64,000 bases of DNA from Opitutaceae bacterium (GTDB taxonomy: Bacteria > Verrucomicrobiota > Verrucomicrobiia > Opitutales > Opitutaceae): the NCBI GenBank assembly GCA_002694885.1, contig NZNM01000132.1, positions 84,561-148,560 on the forward strand. The letters run 5' to 3'. Below, piece after piece: positions 35,675-44,423 of this stretch; within the stretch, counting starts at the first letter, position 1, and each line of letters starts with the position of its first letter. A model generated the notes under the pieces. That model was given only the letters and a program-made list of their open reading frames with translations. It did no database searches and was not told where the DNA came from. A program made the translations under genes and the position numbers.

Positions 35675-37420
35675 TTATCCGTAGGCGGCACCCGTATCCA
35701 CGTCGATCACACGGTAATTTTCAACGTGGAAGTGCGGATCCGAGCGGAACGTTAGCTGGGCGTGGTAATCTTTTTCCAGACTGATAAGCAAATCAGCATC
35801 CTCTTCCCGCAGCCGGTCGATAATGGCCGGATTTACGAGAACTCGGAGTTTGATAGGCTTATCCGGATCCGTGGCTCGAGTGCGAGCTCGGCGGACGATT
35901 CCCGAAAGCTTTCGCTGCAACTCGACGCTCACTGTAGTGGCGGATTTCACGATGCCTTTCCCACGGCAGTATGGGCAATCTGTATACAAGCCTGATGACA
36001 CGCTCTCCTGCATTCTTTGACGCGTCATTTGCATGATGCCGAGCGGAGAAATAGGAAGGATATGGGTCTTCGCCTTGTCCAACGACATGTGGCGCCGCAT
36101 TTGATTGAGAATCGCATTCCGGTGCTTCCGCTGTTTCATATCGATAAAATCGATAATGATCAGCCCACCGATGTTTCGCAGGCGTATTTGCCGAGCGACC
36201 TCCGCCGCGGCCTCGCTGTTTACGTGGAATATAGTGTTGTTCTCGTTGCCCTTGTTCTTGTGGGAGCCGGTGTTTACGTCGATGGCGATGAGGGCTTCGG
36301 TTTCGTCGATGACGATCGCGCCTCCTGACGGAAGCGGCACCGCTCTCTGAAACGTTTGCTCGATCTGATTCTCGATATTGTAGCGCTCGAAAATGGGAAT
36401 GCTGTCGGTGTACAAATGGATTTTGTTGGTCGACCGTTTCGAGATTTGACTGACGTCGTCGACGACCGACTTGTGGTCTTCAGGATTGTCGATCAGCACG
36501 CGATCGATGTTTTCGGTCAGGAAGTCCCGTACGGTTCGCTCGCTTAGATCCGGCTCTTTATACAGGCAAGAGGGGGCTTTTACGGTGTCGATCTTGCTTT
36601 GGATTTTGTCCCAAGTCTTGAGCATTATGTGCAGGTCCCTTACGAAATACCGGGCCTTTTTCCCTTCGCCGGCTGTTCGGACAATGATACCCATGCCCTC
36701 GGGTATCGTGAGGTCCTGAATGATCTTCTTTAGGCGAGCGCGTTCCTTGGGATCTTCAATTTTCCGAGAGATGCCACATTGGTCGGAATAGGGCATCAGC
36801 ACGAGAAAGCGTCCTGGTAGAGAGAGGTTCGTGGTGGTCCTCGGCCCTTTTGTGCCGATTGGGCCCTTAGTTACTTGAATGACGATTTCGGTGCCAATCG
36901 GGTAGTGATTGGGGATGTCCTTGATCGTGATCTTCTTATTTTTCTTCTTATTCTTGGAACGGTTGACCCGTACCACCTCGACGGAGGAATCCGCGGCTTG
37001 CGGCAGAATGTCCCAGTAGTGCAGGAAAGCGTTTTTCGGCAGTCCAATGTCGACGAAGGCAGCCTTCAGCCCCGGGTCGAGATTCTTGATCTTCCCTTTG
37101 AAAATCCCTCCGACTATGCGCTGGGCGCTTCGGCGACGCTCGATATCGAACTTATCAAGAATGCCGTCAACCAGAAGGCCAACACGCGTCTCCAATGGTT
37201 CGGCGTTGATGATCAGCTCGCGGTAGGGTTCTTTCTCTTTCTTGAATTTCTCGACGATTTTCGTCAGAAGCGGGCGACTTTTGGATCGCTTATCCGCTTC
37301 CTCTTTCAGTTTCGCTTGATCGACAGGCTTCGCGGGTTTCCGCGAAGGAGGATTTCGAAGCTCTTCTTCATGCTTGGACGAGGGGTCCGGTTTTTCGGTA
37401 TTGATATTGTTTTCGCTCAT
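35675..37420 (-). CDS. rng: Ribonuclease E/G family endoribonuclease
   Basis: About 581 residues from ATG 37420; an ATG at 37459 adds 13 unconserved residues. A charged N-terminal tail precedes the S1 domain with [22 protein letters not shown]. The catalytic region has [19 protein letters not shown] and [11 protein letters not shown], holding the two metal-binding Asp residues, and the zinc link is CPYCRGKG. It matches RNase G or the catalytic half of RNase E; there is no long C-terminal degradosome scaffold. It processes rRNA and mRNA. It sits just upstream of the broken methyltransferase gene. Confidence 0.93.
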   Translation of the reverse strand: MSENNINTEKPDPSSKHEEELRNPPSRKPAKPVDQAKLKEEADKRSKSRPLLTKIVEKFKKEKEPYRELIINAEPLETRVGLLVDGILDKFDIERRRSAQRIVGGIFKGKIKNLDPGLKAAFVDIGLPKNAFLHYWDILPQAADSSVEVVRVNRSKNKKKNKKITIKDIPNHYPIGTEIVIQVTKGPIGTKGPRTTTNLSLPGRFLVLMPYSDQCGISRKIEDPKERARLKKIIQDLTIPEGMGIIVRTAGEGKKARYFVRDLHIMLKTWDKIQSKIDTVKAPSCLYKEPDLSERTVRDFLTENIDRVLIDNPEDHKSVVDDVSQISKRSTNKIHLYTDSIPIFERYNIENQIEQTFQRAVPLPSGGAIVIDETEALIAIDVNTGSHKNKGNENNTIFHVNSEAAAEVARQIRLRNIGGLIIIDFIDMKQRKHRNAILNQMRRHMSLDKAKTHILPISPLGIMQMTRQRMQESVSSGLYTDCPYCRGKGIVKSATTVSVELQRKLSGIVRRARTRATDPDKPIKLRVLVNPAIIDRLREEDADLLISLEKDYHAQLTFRSDPHFHVENYRVIDVDTGAAYG

Positions 37421-37504
37421 TCTGTAACGTTTCCGAGTTAGCAGAAGGCGCCGATTCATGGTAGCAGGACCGTGTTGAGAAATGCTGTCTTAGGAATCTT
37501 ATCA

Positions 37505-38707
37505 TTAAAACTCCTTGCGAAATCTGTACACGCTTTGCGCCAGTCCTTGTAGGACGCAGCAGCTCACCATGAAGGTGCCTCCGTGACTTAAGAACGGGAG
37601 CGGTAGTCCGGTTATTGGCATCAACCCGATTGTCATTGCGATGTTAACGAAAACATGAATCGAAAACAGCGTTGCGACGCCGATAACCAAGAGCGTACCG
37701 AAACGGTCGCGGGCTATCGTGGCGATGCGTATGCTGTTCCCAATAAGCAAACCGAATAGGGTGACGACGACTACGCTTCCCAAAAAGCCTGTTTCTTCCG
37801 CGATAACGGAAAAAATGAAGTCGTTATGAGCTACTGCGCGAGGCAGGTAGCCCAGCTGGGCCTGGTTGCCATTCAGGTATCCTTTACCTAGAAGGCCACC
37901 AGAACCCACGGAAATAATCGATTGTTCCCGATTCCAGCCGACATCTCTTCGATCGACTCTGTCGGGATAAATAAAGCCCATAATGCGCTGCCGCTGATAG
38001 TCCTCTAGGACGGGGATCCAGTAGGTGGGCCCCTCAACGACTTGCTCTTCTTTCGCCTCCGCTTTGGCGATGACATACTCGCTGTACCGATGGGTATCCA
38101 ACAAGACTAGCCCCACGAGCACGGCAAAGATTGCGAATGCAGTCGTAAAGAAGGACTTGGTTAGATTGGATGCGTACAGTTGGGCGAACACGACGGAAGG
38201 AATGACTAGCGCCGACCCTAGGTCGGGCTGGAACAAGATGAATAAGAATGGAATAGAAATCGCAAGCGCCATTTTCGCCAGTGTGAGACGAGATTCCTTG
38301 ATGGTACCGATTTCGGATCTCGTTAGCAAGCTGGCCCCGATGACCAGGCAGGCGAGCTTAGCCAGCTCGCTGGGCTGAACGGTAGTCACGCCGACGTTGA
38401 GCCAGCGTTTCGCTCCGTATATCGTCACTCCAAGTGGACTCAATTTCACAAGGATAAGCGCGATAAGCCCTAATGAATAGAGCCAATGCGAGTATTTTAG
38501 GAAGATCTTGTAGTCAAAATAGGACACCACTGCGTAGGCGCTCAATCCCACGAAGATCCAAACGATCTGGCGAATCCAGTCGTTGCTTTGCTGGTAGTGC
38601 TGAGCGCTGTAGATAAAGAACACGCCTATGATCGATAGGACGATCAGGCATAGGGGGGAGACCGGATCGAATCGGGAATGCGATTTGTTGACTGATGGGC
38701 GTGACAC
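37505..38707 (-). CDS. rodA: Rod-shape peptidoglycan polymerase RodA
   Basis: About 400 residues from GTG 38707 (VSRPSVNKSHSRFDPVSPLC). The frame extends to 38944, but that stretch spans an intrinsic terminator and is unlikely to be translated. Ten membrane helices are visible. Family marks are GAKRWLNVG, QPSELAKLACLV, FQPDLGSALV, GRGYLNG-like GKGYLNGNQAQLGYLPRAVAHNDFIFSVIAEETGFLG and the closing TGLPLPFLSHGGTFM. RodA is the SEDS glycosyltransferase of the elongasome. It follows on the same strand after the rng gene's upstream region (85 bases apart). Confidence 0.93.
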   Translation of the reverse strand: MSRPSVNKSHSRFDPVSPLCLIVLSIIGVFFIYSAQHYQQSNDWIRQIVWIFVGLSAYAVVSYFDYKIFLKYSHWLYSLGLIALILVKLSPLGVTIYGAKRWLNVGVTTVQPSELAKLACLVIGASLLTRSEIGTIKESRLTLAKMALAISIPFLFILFQPDLGSALVIPSVVFAQLYASNLTKSFFTTAFAIFAVLVGLVLLDTHRYSEYVIAKAEAKEEQVVEGPTYWIPVLEDYQRQRIMGFIYPDRVDRRDVGWNREQSIISVGSGGLLGKGYLNGNQAQLGYLPRAVAHNDFIFSVIAEETGFLGSVVVVTLFGLLIGNSIRIATIARDRFGTLLVIGVATLFSIHVFVNIAMTIGLMPITGLPLPFLSHGGTFMVSCCVLQGLAQSVYRFRKEF

Positions 38708-38825
38708 CTTTGGCTCGGCTTGAGAGGCCGTGGTCCGATTGTTGAACGAGGGGAAGTCCGGTTGAAAGAAAATTCTAGCAGGTTTGGAAACTAAAACCAG
38801 CGATGGTGTCGTATAGTGCTTTGTC

Positions 38826-38937
38826 GCTCCTATTGGAGCTGCCGTTGTAGACGGCTTTGGCCAATCTGGCAGGTGTTCCGGAGTCCCCCGATGGGGCTCT
38901 GAAAAAGCCCTCGTAGTTACGCGAGGGCTTTTTCCTG
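38826..38937 (+). ncRNA. Candidate structured small RNA or leader ending in a strong terminator
   Basis: Five hairpins follow one another: GCTCC-TATT-GGAGC (38826-38839), GCCGT-TGTAG-ACGGC (38841-38855), GCCA-ATC-TGGC (38860-38870), GAG(T)CCCC-CGAT-GGGGCTC (38881-38899) and the 12-bp terminator stem (38902-38933). They lie in the divergent gap between rodA (minus) and the Hsp15-like gene (plus), where a terminator is unexpected unless an independent transcript ends there. It is not recognisable as SRP RNA, 6S, tmRNA or RNase P RNA. The transcribed strand is uncertain because the terminator works both ways. Confidence 0.5.
38902..38933. terminator. Bidirectional intrinsic terminator
   Basis: AAAAAGCCCTCG pairs perfectly over 12 bp with CGAGGGCTTTTT across the loop TAGTTACG, giving a 7-bp GC-rich core with A5/T5 on either side. 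Function is equally plausible on both strands. It lies upstream of the rodA start and 59 bases before the Hsp15-like start, so it ends neither gene. Confidence 0.85.
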
Positions 38938-38991
38938 CCTGCACGATTGCTGGTTGATCTCGGCTGCTATTTGTTTAGCACATTTTATCGA

Positions 38992-39384
38992 ATGACGGAT
39001 GAGGGGTTAGTAAAGGCCCGGCTCGATAAATGGCTATGGGCTGTGCGGCTATTCAAAACGAGATTCCTGGCGACGGAAGCTTGCCGGGGCGGTAAAGTTC
39101 GAGTGAGGGAAGAAAAGGCAAAGCCGTCCTACTCCATCAAAGTGGGCGAAATGGTGACGGTTCAGTCGGGTCCCATAACGAAAACCATCCGTGTGTTGGG
39201 CCTCATAGAGAAGCGAGTGGGCGCCAAGCTAGTTCCGAACTACATGGAGGATTTGACGCCACCGGAGGAATACGAGCTCTTGAAGATGACGGCGGCCCAA
39301 AAGGTCCTCCGAAGGGATCGGGGAACTGGCCGACCCACAAAACGCGATCGCAGGGAAATCGAACGCCTGTTCGGGAATGACTAA
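38992..39384 (+). CDS. hslR: S4-domain RNA-binding protein, Hsp15-like
   Basis: 130 residues from ATG 38992; an upstream start at 38947 adds residues without family support. VKARLDKWLWAVRLFKTRFLATEACRGGKVRV is an S4 domain of the Hsp15 type, followed by KVGEMVTVQSG and the basic tail GRPTKRDRREIERLFGND. Hsp15 binds stalled 50S subunits carrying peptidyl-tRNA. It is divergent from rodA, with the candidate structured RNA just upstream. Confidence 0.9.
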   Translation: MTDEGLVKARLDKWLWAVRLFKTRFLATEACRGGKVRVREEKAKPSYSIKVGEMVTVQSGPITKTIRVLGLIEKRVGAKLVPNYMEDLTPPEEYELLKMTAAQKVLRRDRGTGRPTKRDRREIERLFGND

Positions 39385-39443
39385 TGCCATCTCTTTGCTG
39401 AACGCAATTGAGCCTGCATTAGAACCGCAGCGAATAGGGGAAC

Positions 39444-39479
39444 GCCAGATTAGCCATCAGCGTTGATGGCTAGTCTGGC
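39444..39479. terminator. Strong hairpin in the convergent region after hslR
   Basis: GCCAGA-T-TAGCCATCA pairs with TGATGGCTA-G-TCTGGC, giving 15 paired bases around a single mismatch and a 4-base loop. No T-run follows. A second, bulged hairpin with CGGCAG/CTGCCG ends lies at about 39514-39545. They sit between convergent genes (hslR plus, the L-domain protein minus) and probably act as a shared transcription end. Confidence 0.5.
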
Positions 39480-39566
39480 AGCGACCGATCTCCAAGCTAC
39501 CGCAAGTTGACGCCCGTGCGGCAGCCTGAGCAGGTTGCTCTGCCGGGATAGTCTGAGAAAATGGTT

Positions 39567-40409
39567 CTACCGACGACTTCTGCGGATCTTCTTCGCCTTG
39601 CGGCTCGAGTGGTAGAAGCGCCAGCAGCGTTTATGGTTCTCCTCATTGCGGGATACGGCATCCACGAGTGGCTGGGCGAGTTCTTCGCTGAGGATTCCCC
39701 AGCGATAGAGAATGGATACTTTCAAGAGGAAAATGCGGGGGGAGGGCTTTTTCAGTGAATACAGAAGCGATCTTGCGATCCATTTACTGATAACTCCCTC
39801 CTCGTGGAGGCCTCGTATCCATGCTTCCGGGTCGATCGGCTTCTCTTCTTCGGGTTCCTCGAGAATGCAAGGATCTCCGATTAGAGATAGAATGCCATCG
39901 TCATAGAAGGAACCATGGATCGTCTCGCCGGTGTCTACCAGGTAATCCCATTCTACGCCCTGCGTTTGGAACAGGGCGTAGAGACCGCAATACCGCTCGA
40001 GCGATCCATTGTTTGCGATCAACAACTCATTCTCGACAACAGCTAGATTCGTTAGTCCGTCGAGATTTGTCAGCGAAGCGTAAGACTGTACAACAAGTGT
40101 GCTTACATCTGTTAGATTCAGCAACCCCGATGTGTCGACTAGGGCATGGTTACCGCTTATAAATAGGGTGCTGCCAACAGACCTGAGGTTCTCGAGCCCA
40201 TCTAGATTCGTGATCGGATCAGCTGTGCCTGGCGCAGACTCGATAACCACGTCGAAGATCACTTCGGTAACATCTCTGGAGGCGTCGACTTCAGTTTGCG
40301 TTGTCAGAAAGAGACTGTCCACCGTTTGCGCTAAAACGGAAGGAGTTACGATTGCGATGGCGCTCAAAAAATAGAGACCCCGCGCGATTTGTTGGATTCG
40401 ATTTTTCAT
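39567..40409 (-). CDS. Secreted protein with receptor L-domain/LRR-like repeats
   Basis: 280 residues with signal peptide (GLYFLSAIAIVTPSVLAQ). Residues 60-150 form repeats of the receptor-L-domain type: ITNLDGLENLRSVGSTLFISGN, LLNLTDVSTLVVQSYAS and LTNLDGLTNLAVVENELLIANN, then ERYCGLYALF. The C-terminal 90 residues are basic and helical (AWIRGLHEEGVISKWIARSL, ending RKAKKIRRSRR). Proteins of this kind are expanded in marine Verrucomicrobiota and Bacteroidota; the ligand is unknown. Confidence 0.75.
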   Translation of the reverse strand: MKNRIQQIARGLYFLSAIAIVTPSVLAQTVDSLFLTTQTEVDASRDVTEVIFDVVIESAPGTADPITNLDGLENLRSVGSTLFISGNHALVDTSGLLNLTDVSTLVVQSYASLTNLDGLTNLAVVENELLIANNGSLERYCGLYALFQTQGVEWDYLVDTGETIHGSFYDDGILSLIGDPCILEEPEEEKPIDPEAWIRGLHEEGVISKWIARSLLYSLKKPSPRIFLLKVSILYRWGILSEELAQPLVDAVSRNEENHKRCWRFYHSSRKAKKIRRSRR

Positions 40410-40774
40410 ATTCCCTTTTTGAGTCCATTGTCTCAGTCTTGGGTGGCTTTCGTCTACGGGCAGGGGCCAAAATCAAGTTAATAGACCGTCAAATATGTTT
40501 GGCTAATCCTGAGGGTAGGAGATCTCGTTCACTACCCATTGAGTAACCTCCACGTGCTCGATTATAGAGCGTTCGCTTCTTCGATCGCCCAACGATGAAG
40601 CGGTCTAGGTATTCGCACCCTTGAAGGAAACGAGAGCTATCGAGGGGCAGTTTGACTTTGCCAATGAAGCGTTGGGTCTATCCCCTCCCCTTGAGATTCA
40701 GTGAAAGGACTCCAATTACGGATATTGATAAAAAGGATGGCCTCCATCCATATAGCTGTTTGCATTGGGTTTGA
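40410..40774. other. 365-base non-coding interval
   Basis: No frame in this stretch looks like a gene. It holds the minus-strand promoter region of the L-domain protein and a hairpin GGGTAG-N13-CTACCC at 40513-40537, plus a leader of unknown start for the small membrane protein at 40775. Minus-strand frames extending in from 40968 look like antisense shadows. Nothing else stands out. Confidence 0.5.
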
Positions 40775-40954
40775 ATGAGTGGCCCTCCCCCACTAGGAAA
40801 AGTCATTGTTTTCCCGCTAGTTGTCTCGACCTTGCTGGCGGTGGCGATTGTCGTGTTCGCTCCGCAGCTCGGGATTTTCGCTTGGGGATCCGCTTGGATA
40901 GGGACGTTCGCGGTACTTATGGTCTGGAATTTCTTGAACCATGTCTGGAAGTAG
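40775..40954 (+). CDS. 59-residue two-helix membrane protein upstream of ilvA
   Basis: ATG 40775, TAG 40952-40954. After MSGPPPLGK come two hydrophobic helices (VIVFPLVVSTLLAVAIVVFA, about 10-29, and GSAWIGTFAVLMVWNFL, about 38-54) and a short basic end. The stop overlaps the first possible ilvA ATG (40941) and lies 13 bases before the ATG preferred here, so co-expression is likely. No family recognised. Hydrophobic pattern and position support it over the antisense frame. Confidence 0.6.
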   Translation: MSGPPPLGKVIVFPLVVSTLLAVAIVVFAPQLGIFAWGSAWIGTFAVLMVWNFLNHVWK

Positions 40955-40967
40955 GGAAGTAAGCCCA

Positions 40968-42503
40968 ATGGAGCTGGCTAAAACGGGTGTGTCGTATCCA
41001 ACCGTCGAGGACCTGTTTCAAGCGATCCTGGAAGCCCGACAAAGGGTATACAAGATTGCGCGACCGACGCCGTTCCATCGATTGAGCGAAGACGAAGACC
41101 TATGTATCAAGCGAGAGGATCTGTCGCCCATCCACGCCTACAAGTGGCGAGGCGCCTACAACCGAATGCGCTTGCTCAGCGCCGAGGAGAGGTTGCAAGG
41201 CGTGGTCTGCGCATCGGCGGGAAATCATGCCCAGGGGGTTGCTTTGGCTACGCAGGCGCTAGCGACTCATGCAGAGATTTTTATGCCCCGCTCGACGCCG
41301 CTCATGAAACAGGAAGCGGTTAGATCGATCGGCGGCGATGCCGTTCACGTTAGATTGGAGGGCGATTCCTACGACGATGCATCCCGGGCTGCCCGGGCTT
41401 ACAGCGAGCAAGAGCAAAAGTCATTCATTCATCCTTACGACGACTTAGCGGTTATGGCTGGCCAGGGGACTTTGGCCGACGAAATCGTTATGTCGGGCGA
41501 GGGTGTTTTCGATATTGCCTATTTACAGATTGGCGGTGGCGGTATGGCCGCAGGAGTGGCGTGTTGGCTCAAACGGTACTATCCGAAAATCGAGATTGTT
41601 GGGGTCGAAGGGGTGGACCAGGCGTCCATGGCAGCCGCCATGAAAGCGGGGAAGCCCGTGGAGCTCGAGTATCTGGATGTGTTTTGCGATGGAACGGCTG
41701 TTAAGAAGGCTGGTGAACTGACCAGCCATTTTTGCCGGCAGTTGATCGACCGGTACCTTACGGTTTCCAATGATGAGGTTTGCGCTGCCATGCAACTGCT
41801 ATGGGATACGCACCGACAAATCCCGGAACCGGCGGGCGCCATGGGTTTGGCAGGCTGGCTTCAGGAAAAAGAAAGGGTCGGTGGAAAGCGGGCCTTGGCG
41901 ATTGTTTGCGGCTCCAATATGGATTTTGGCCAACTGTCGCATATCGTTCGGCACGCAGGTATTGGCTCGGCGCATAGAAGGTACTACCGCTTTTTGATTC
42001 CGGAGAGAAAGGGGGCGTTGCTGGAATTGCTGGAAACGTTTCTGGACTCGGTGAACATCATCGAGTTTCAGCATGGCATGTCTAATCTCGAAGAGGCTGC
42101 GCCCATATTGGGAATAGACGCGATGCCGGAAACCTTCTCAGTCCTTGAAGGCCAACTACTTAAATTGGGTATCCGCTTCGAAGACGCTACGGGAGACGAG
42201 GATGTGGAGTTTAGAATTATCCGATATAATGCCGAACTGATACGGAATCCTTGCTTTATCAAGATCGAGTTCCCGGAACGGGCTGGGGCTTTGCGCGAGT
42301 TCCTGATCAGCCATTGCCAACGGGCCAGCATCGTGTATTTTAATTATAGTTACACTGGAGAGCGCGTTGGACGGGCCCTTATCGGATTCGACTTCGATTC
42401 TGAAGTTACTCGAGAAGCATTTCGCAAGGGGATTTTCGAACGTCCATCAATCCTCCGCGACGTAAGGGAAATCTCTGCATCCGCGTTGGGGCGACTTGTT
42501 TGA
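40968..42503 (+). CDS. ilvA: Threonine ammonia-lyase, biosynthetic
   Basis: About 511 residues from ATG 40968 (a GGGAAG precedes it); ATG 40941 is an alternative. The PLP lysine is in HAYKWRGAYNRM, with SAGNHAQGVA, MPRSTP and the phosphate-binding GGGGMAAGVA. The C-terminal 180 residues carry two ACT-like regulatory domains (FLIPERKGALLELLETF and IKIEFPERAGALREFL), typical of isoleucine-inhibited enzymes. It makes 2-oxobutanoate, the first step to isoleucine. The methyltransferase gene follows at once. Confidence 0.95.
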   Translation: MELAKTGVSYPTVEDLFQAILEARQRVYKIARPTPFHRLSEDEDLCIKREDLSPIHAYKWRGAYNRMRLLSAEERLQGVVCASAGNHAQGVALATQALATHAEIFMPRSTPLMKQEAVRSIGGDAVHVRLEGDSYDDASRAARAYSEQEQKSFIHPYDDLAVMAGQGTLADEIVMSGEGVFDIAYLQIGGGGMAAGVACWLKRYYPKIEIVGVEGVDQASMAAAMKAGKPVELEYLDVFCDGTAVKKAGELTSHFCRQLIDRYLTVSNDEVCAAMQLLWDTHRQIPEPAGAMGLAGWLQEKERVGGKRALAIVCGSNMDFGQLSHIVRHAGIGSAHRRYYRFLIPERKGALLELLETFLDSVNIIEFQHGMSNLEEAAPILGIDAMPETFSVLEGQLLKLGIRFEDATGDEDVEFRIIRYNAELIRNPCFIKIEFPERAGALREFLISHCQRASIVYFNYSYTGERVGRALIGFDFDSEVTREAFRKGIFERPSILRDVREISASALGRLV

Positions 42504-42510
42504 TCGGATT

Positions 42511-43527
42511 ATGTTTACGTTCATTGATCTGTTTGCGGGTATTGGAGGGTTCAGAATCGGATTAGAGCAATTGGGTGGCCAATGCGTATTCAGCTCTGAG
42601 ATAGACAAGCATGCAGCGGCTACCTATGAGCGAAATTTCGGCGAAAAGCCGGCGGGCGATATTACCCGGATCCATCCAGATGAAGTTCCGCGCCATGACG
42701 TTTTGTGCGGCGGCTTTCCTTGCCAGCCATTTTCCGTAAGCGGTAAGCAGAGGGGTTTTGAGGATGCGAGAGGAACGCTGTTTTTCGAAGTGATGCGCCT
42801 CGTTACTGCCAAGCGCCCGAGAGCTGTGTTTCTGGAAAATGTCGCCAATTATGCTCGTCACCAAAATGGAGATACGCTCAAAAGAACAGTGGCCATGCTT
42901 GAAAGCGAGGGGTATCGCGTTTCCCATGCCATCTTGAATGCCTCCAATTTTGGAGTACCTCAGGCGAGAAGGCGGCTTTACATAGTAGGAGTGAGAAGCG
43001 ATGTGGAATCTCAGGCTTTTGAGTTTCCCGAGTCGTCGAATAGCGATAAGAAAGTCGCTATTAAGGATATCCTGATTTCGAATGCTGAAGCTTGCGAGCA
43101 GATCATAGACAGAATTGATATTCGTTTTGACGATACGAAGACGCAATCAGCTACAAGCCGGCCCTTGCAGATTGGTACTATCAATAAGGGCGGTCAGGGC
43201 GAACGCATATACTCTATCGAGGGTCATGGCATAACTCTCTCTGCCCACGGTGGGGGAGCCGCGGCAAAAACGGGGGCCTATTTAGTGGATGGGGTGGTTC
43301 GGCGATTGCATCCGATTGAATGCCGTCGTATGATGGGTTTCCCCGAGTGGTTCTCCATCGATTCTCGCCGAGGCCAGGCTTATAAGCAATTCGGCAATGC
43401 CGTTGCTGTTCCCGTTATAGAAGCTATTGGAAAAAGGATGCTCGAGTCGGCAGATCTAGCCTGGAAACAAGCTGAATGGAAATTCGACGATTCAAGTAAG
43501 GCCAGAAATCTGGAAACAGCGTCATAG
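42511..43527 (+). CDS. DNA (cytosine-5-)-methyltransferase, orphan
   Basis: About 338 residues from ATG 42511. C5-methylase motifs are in order: I DLFAGIGGFRIGL, IV GGFPCQPFSVSG (catalytic Cys), VI FLENVANY, VIII QARRRLYIVGVR, IX/X GVVRRLHPIECRRMMGFP and YKQFGNAVAVPV. The target-recognition stretch (about 210-270) is short. No restriction endonuclease or Vsr-type nuclease gene is next to it: ilvA lies upstream and metW downstream. It may be a solitary regulatory methylase or a relic of a restriction system. Recognition sequence unknown. Confidence 0.95.
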   Translation: MFTFIDLFAGIGGFRIGLEQLGGQCVFSSEIDKHAAATYERNFGEKPAGDITRIHPDEVPRHDVLCGGFPCQPFSVSGKQRGFEDARGTLFFEVMRLVTAKRPRAVFLENVANYARHQNGDTLKRTVAMLESEGYRVSHAILNASNFGVPQARRRLYIVGVRSDVESQAFEFPESSNSDKKVAIKDILISNAEACEQIIDRIDIRFDDTKTQSATSRPLQIGTINKGGQGERIYSIEGHGITLSAHGGGAAAKTGAYLVDGVVRRLHPIECRRMMGFPEWFSIDSRRGQAYKQFGNAVAVPVIEAIGKRMLESADLAWKQAEWKFDDSSKARNLETAS

Positions 43528-43570
43528 GCAGTTTGCAAACTTGCCAGTGGGCGGCGTCTAGGATTGCTTC

Positions 43571-44197
43571 ATGAATGAATCACCCAAGATGAAAAAGGCG
43601 AAAGACAAGCGTTCGGTCGATATGCAGATCATGCGGGATTGGGTAGACCCAGGCTCGCGAGTTCTCGATTTAGGATGCGGACGAGGCGTGCTGCTGGAGT
43701 ATTTGAAGCAGACGAGAGATGTGGACAGCGTGGGAGTCGATCTCAACTTCGGGAAGATCCGTGCCTGTGTGAAACGGGGCATATCAGCTTATCTCGGGGA
43801 TATGATGGATTTCATGAAGGTGTTTCCCGACAAGCATTTCGATCGAGTTATTTGCTCCAGAACGCTCCAAGAGCTGGATAACCCTTCAGTTGTCGTAAAT
43901 GAAGCCTTACGTGTTTCCAAATACCTCACTGTTGGATTTGTGAACTTCGCGTATTGGAAAAATCGGTTTAGCATGCTTCTTAAAGGCCATCGGCTGGAAA
44001 ACGAAGTATACCCAACCTCCTGGGAAGAATCGAGACCGGGCAACCCGCTCTCAGTTCGCCAGTTTGAAACGTACTGCGCCGACAACGGTATTGAGATAGC
44101 CAGAAAGGTTTACCTTGGAGGCGATTGGAAGCGAGAAACAACAAAGCTTCCGAATTGGTTGTGCGGATACGCGATATACGACTTGAAGGCCAAGTAG
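43571..44197 (+). CDS. metW: MetW-type methyltransferase, methionine biosynthesis
   Basis: 208 residues. SVDMQIMRDWVDPGSRVLDLGCGRGVLLEYL is the MetW start with SAM motif I. HFDRVICSRTLQELDNPSVVVNEALRV and the later SWEESRPGNPLSVRQFETYC block are characteristic. MetW partners with MetX in homoserine acylation in many proteobacteria. Here metX is nearby but converges on it (44424-45566) with a palindromic element between, instead of forming the usual metX-metW operon. Confidence 0.92.
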   Translation: MNESPKMKKAKDKRSVDMQIMRDWVDPGSRVLDLGCGRGVLLEYLKQTRDVDSVGVDLNFGKIRACVKRGISAYLGDMMDFMKVFPDKHFDRVICSRTLQELDNPSVVVNEALRVSKYLTVGFVNFAYWKNRFSMLLKGHRLENEVYPTSWEESRPGNPLSVRQFETYCADNGIEIARKVYLGGDWKRETTKLPNWLCGYAIYDLKAK

Positions 44198-44200
44198 AGC

Positions 44201-44316
44201 TTATACCCCTTACAAAAAGTTTTGTGTAAATGGCGGAGCGTGAAGCGATTCGCTGCCTTGCGCTGCTCTCCTTTGAGGCAGCACCATTTGCTCAATCCTT
44301 TTTGTAAGGGGTATTA
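44201..44316. mobile_element. MITE-like element with 16-bp terminal inverted repeats and TTA flanks
   Basis: A 110-bp element (44204-44313) ends in perfect inverted repeats TACCCCTTACAAAAAG (44204-44219) and its complement (44298-44313). TTA stands directly outside each end (44201-44203, 44314-44316), as a 3-bp target duplication would. Inside, AAATGG/CCATTT and GCTGCCT/AGGCAGC arms let the whole unit fold as one long hairpin. No open frame is present. It lies in the metW/metX convergent gap and may also end transcription there. The mobilising transposase is not in the window. Confidence 0.68.
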
Positions 44317-44423
44317 TACTAGAAGTAGAATGGGAGCTGCGGCTGCTTGAGGACAAGCAACCCTACTTTTGGCAGTGTGGCCTATCAGATTCGCGGTATA
44401 AAACCGCTCCAACATTTCTTGAG

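Noticed and set aside
38708..38944. N-terminal extension of the RodA frame by about 79 residues
   Set aside because: It runs through a strong intrinsic terminator and several hairpins and has no family counterpart; the GTG at 38707 fits RodA proteins.
40678..40968. Minus-strand frame of 96 codons
   Set aside because: It is antisense to the two-helix membrane protein and the ilvA start and shows no signal or domain pattern.
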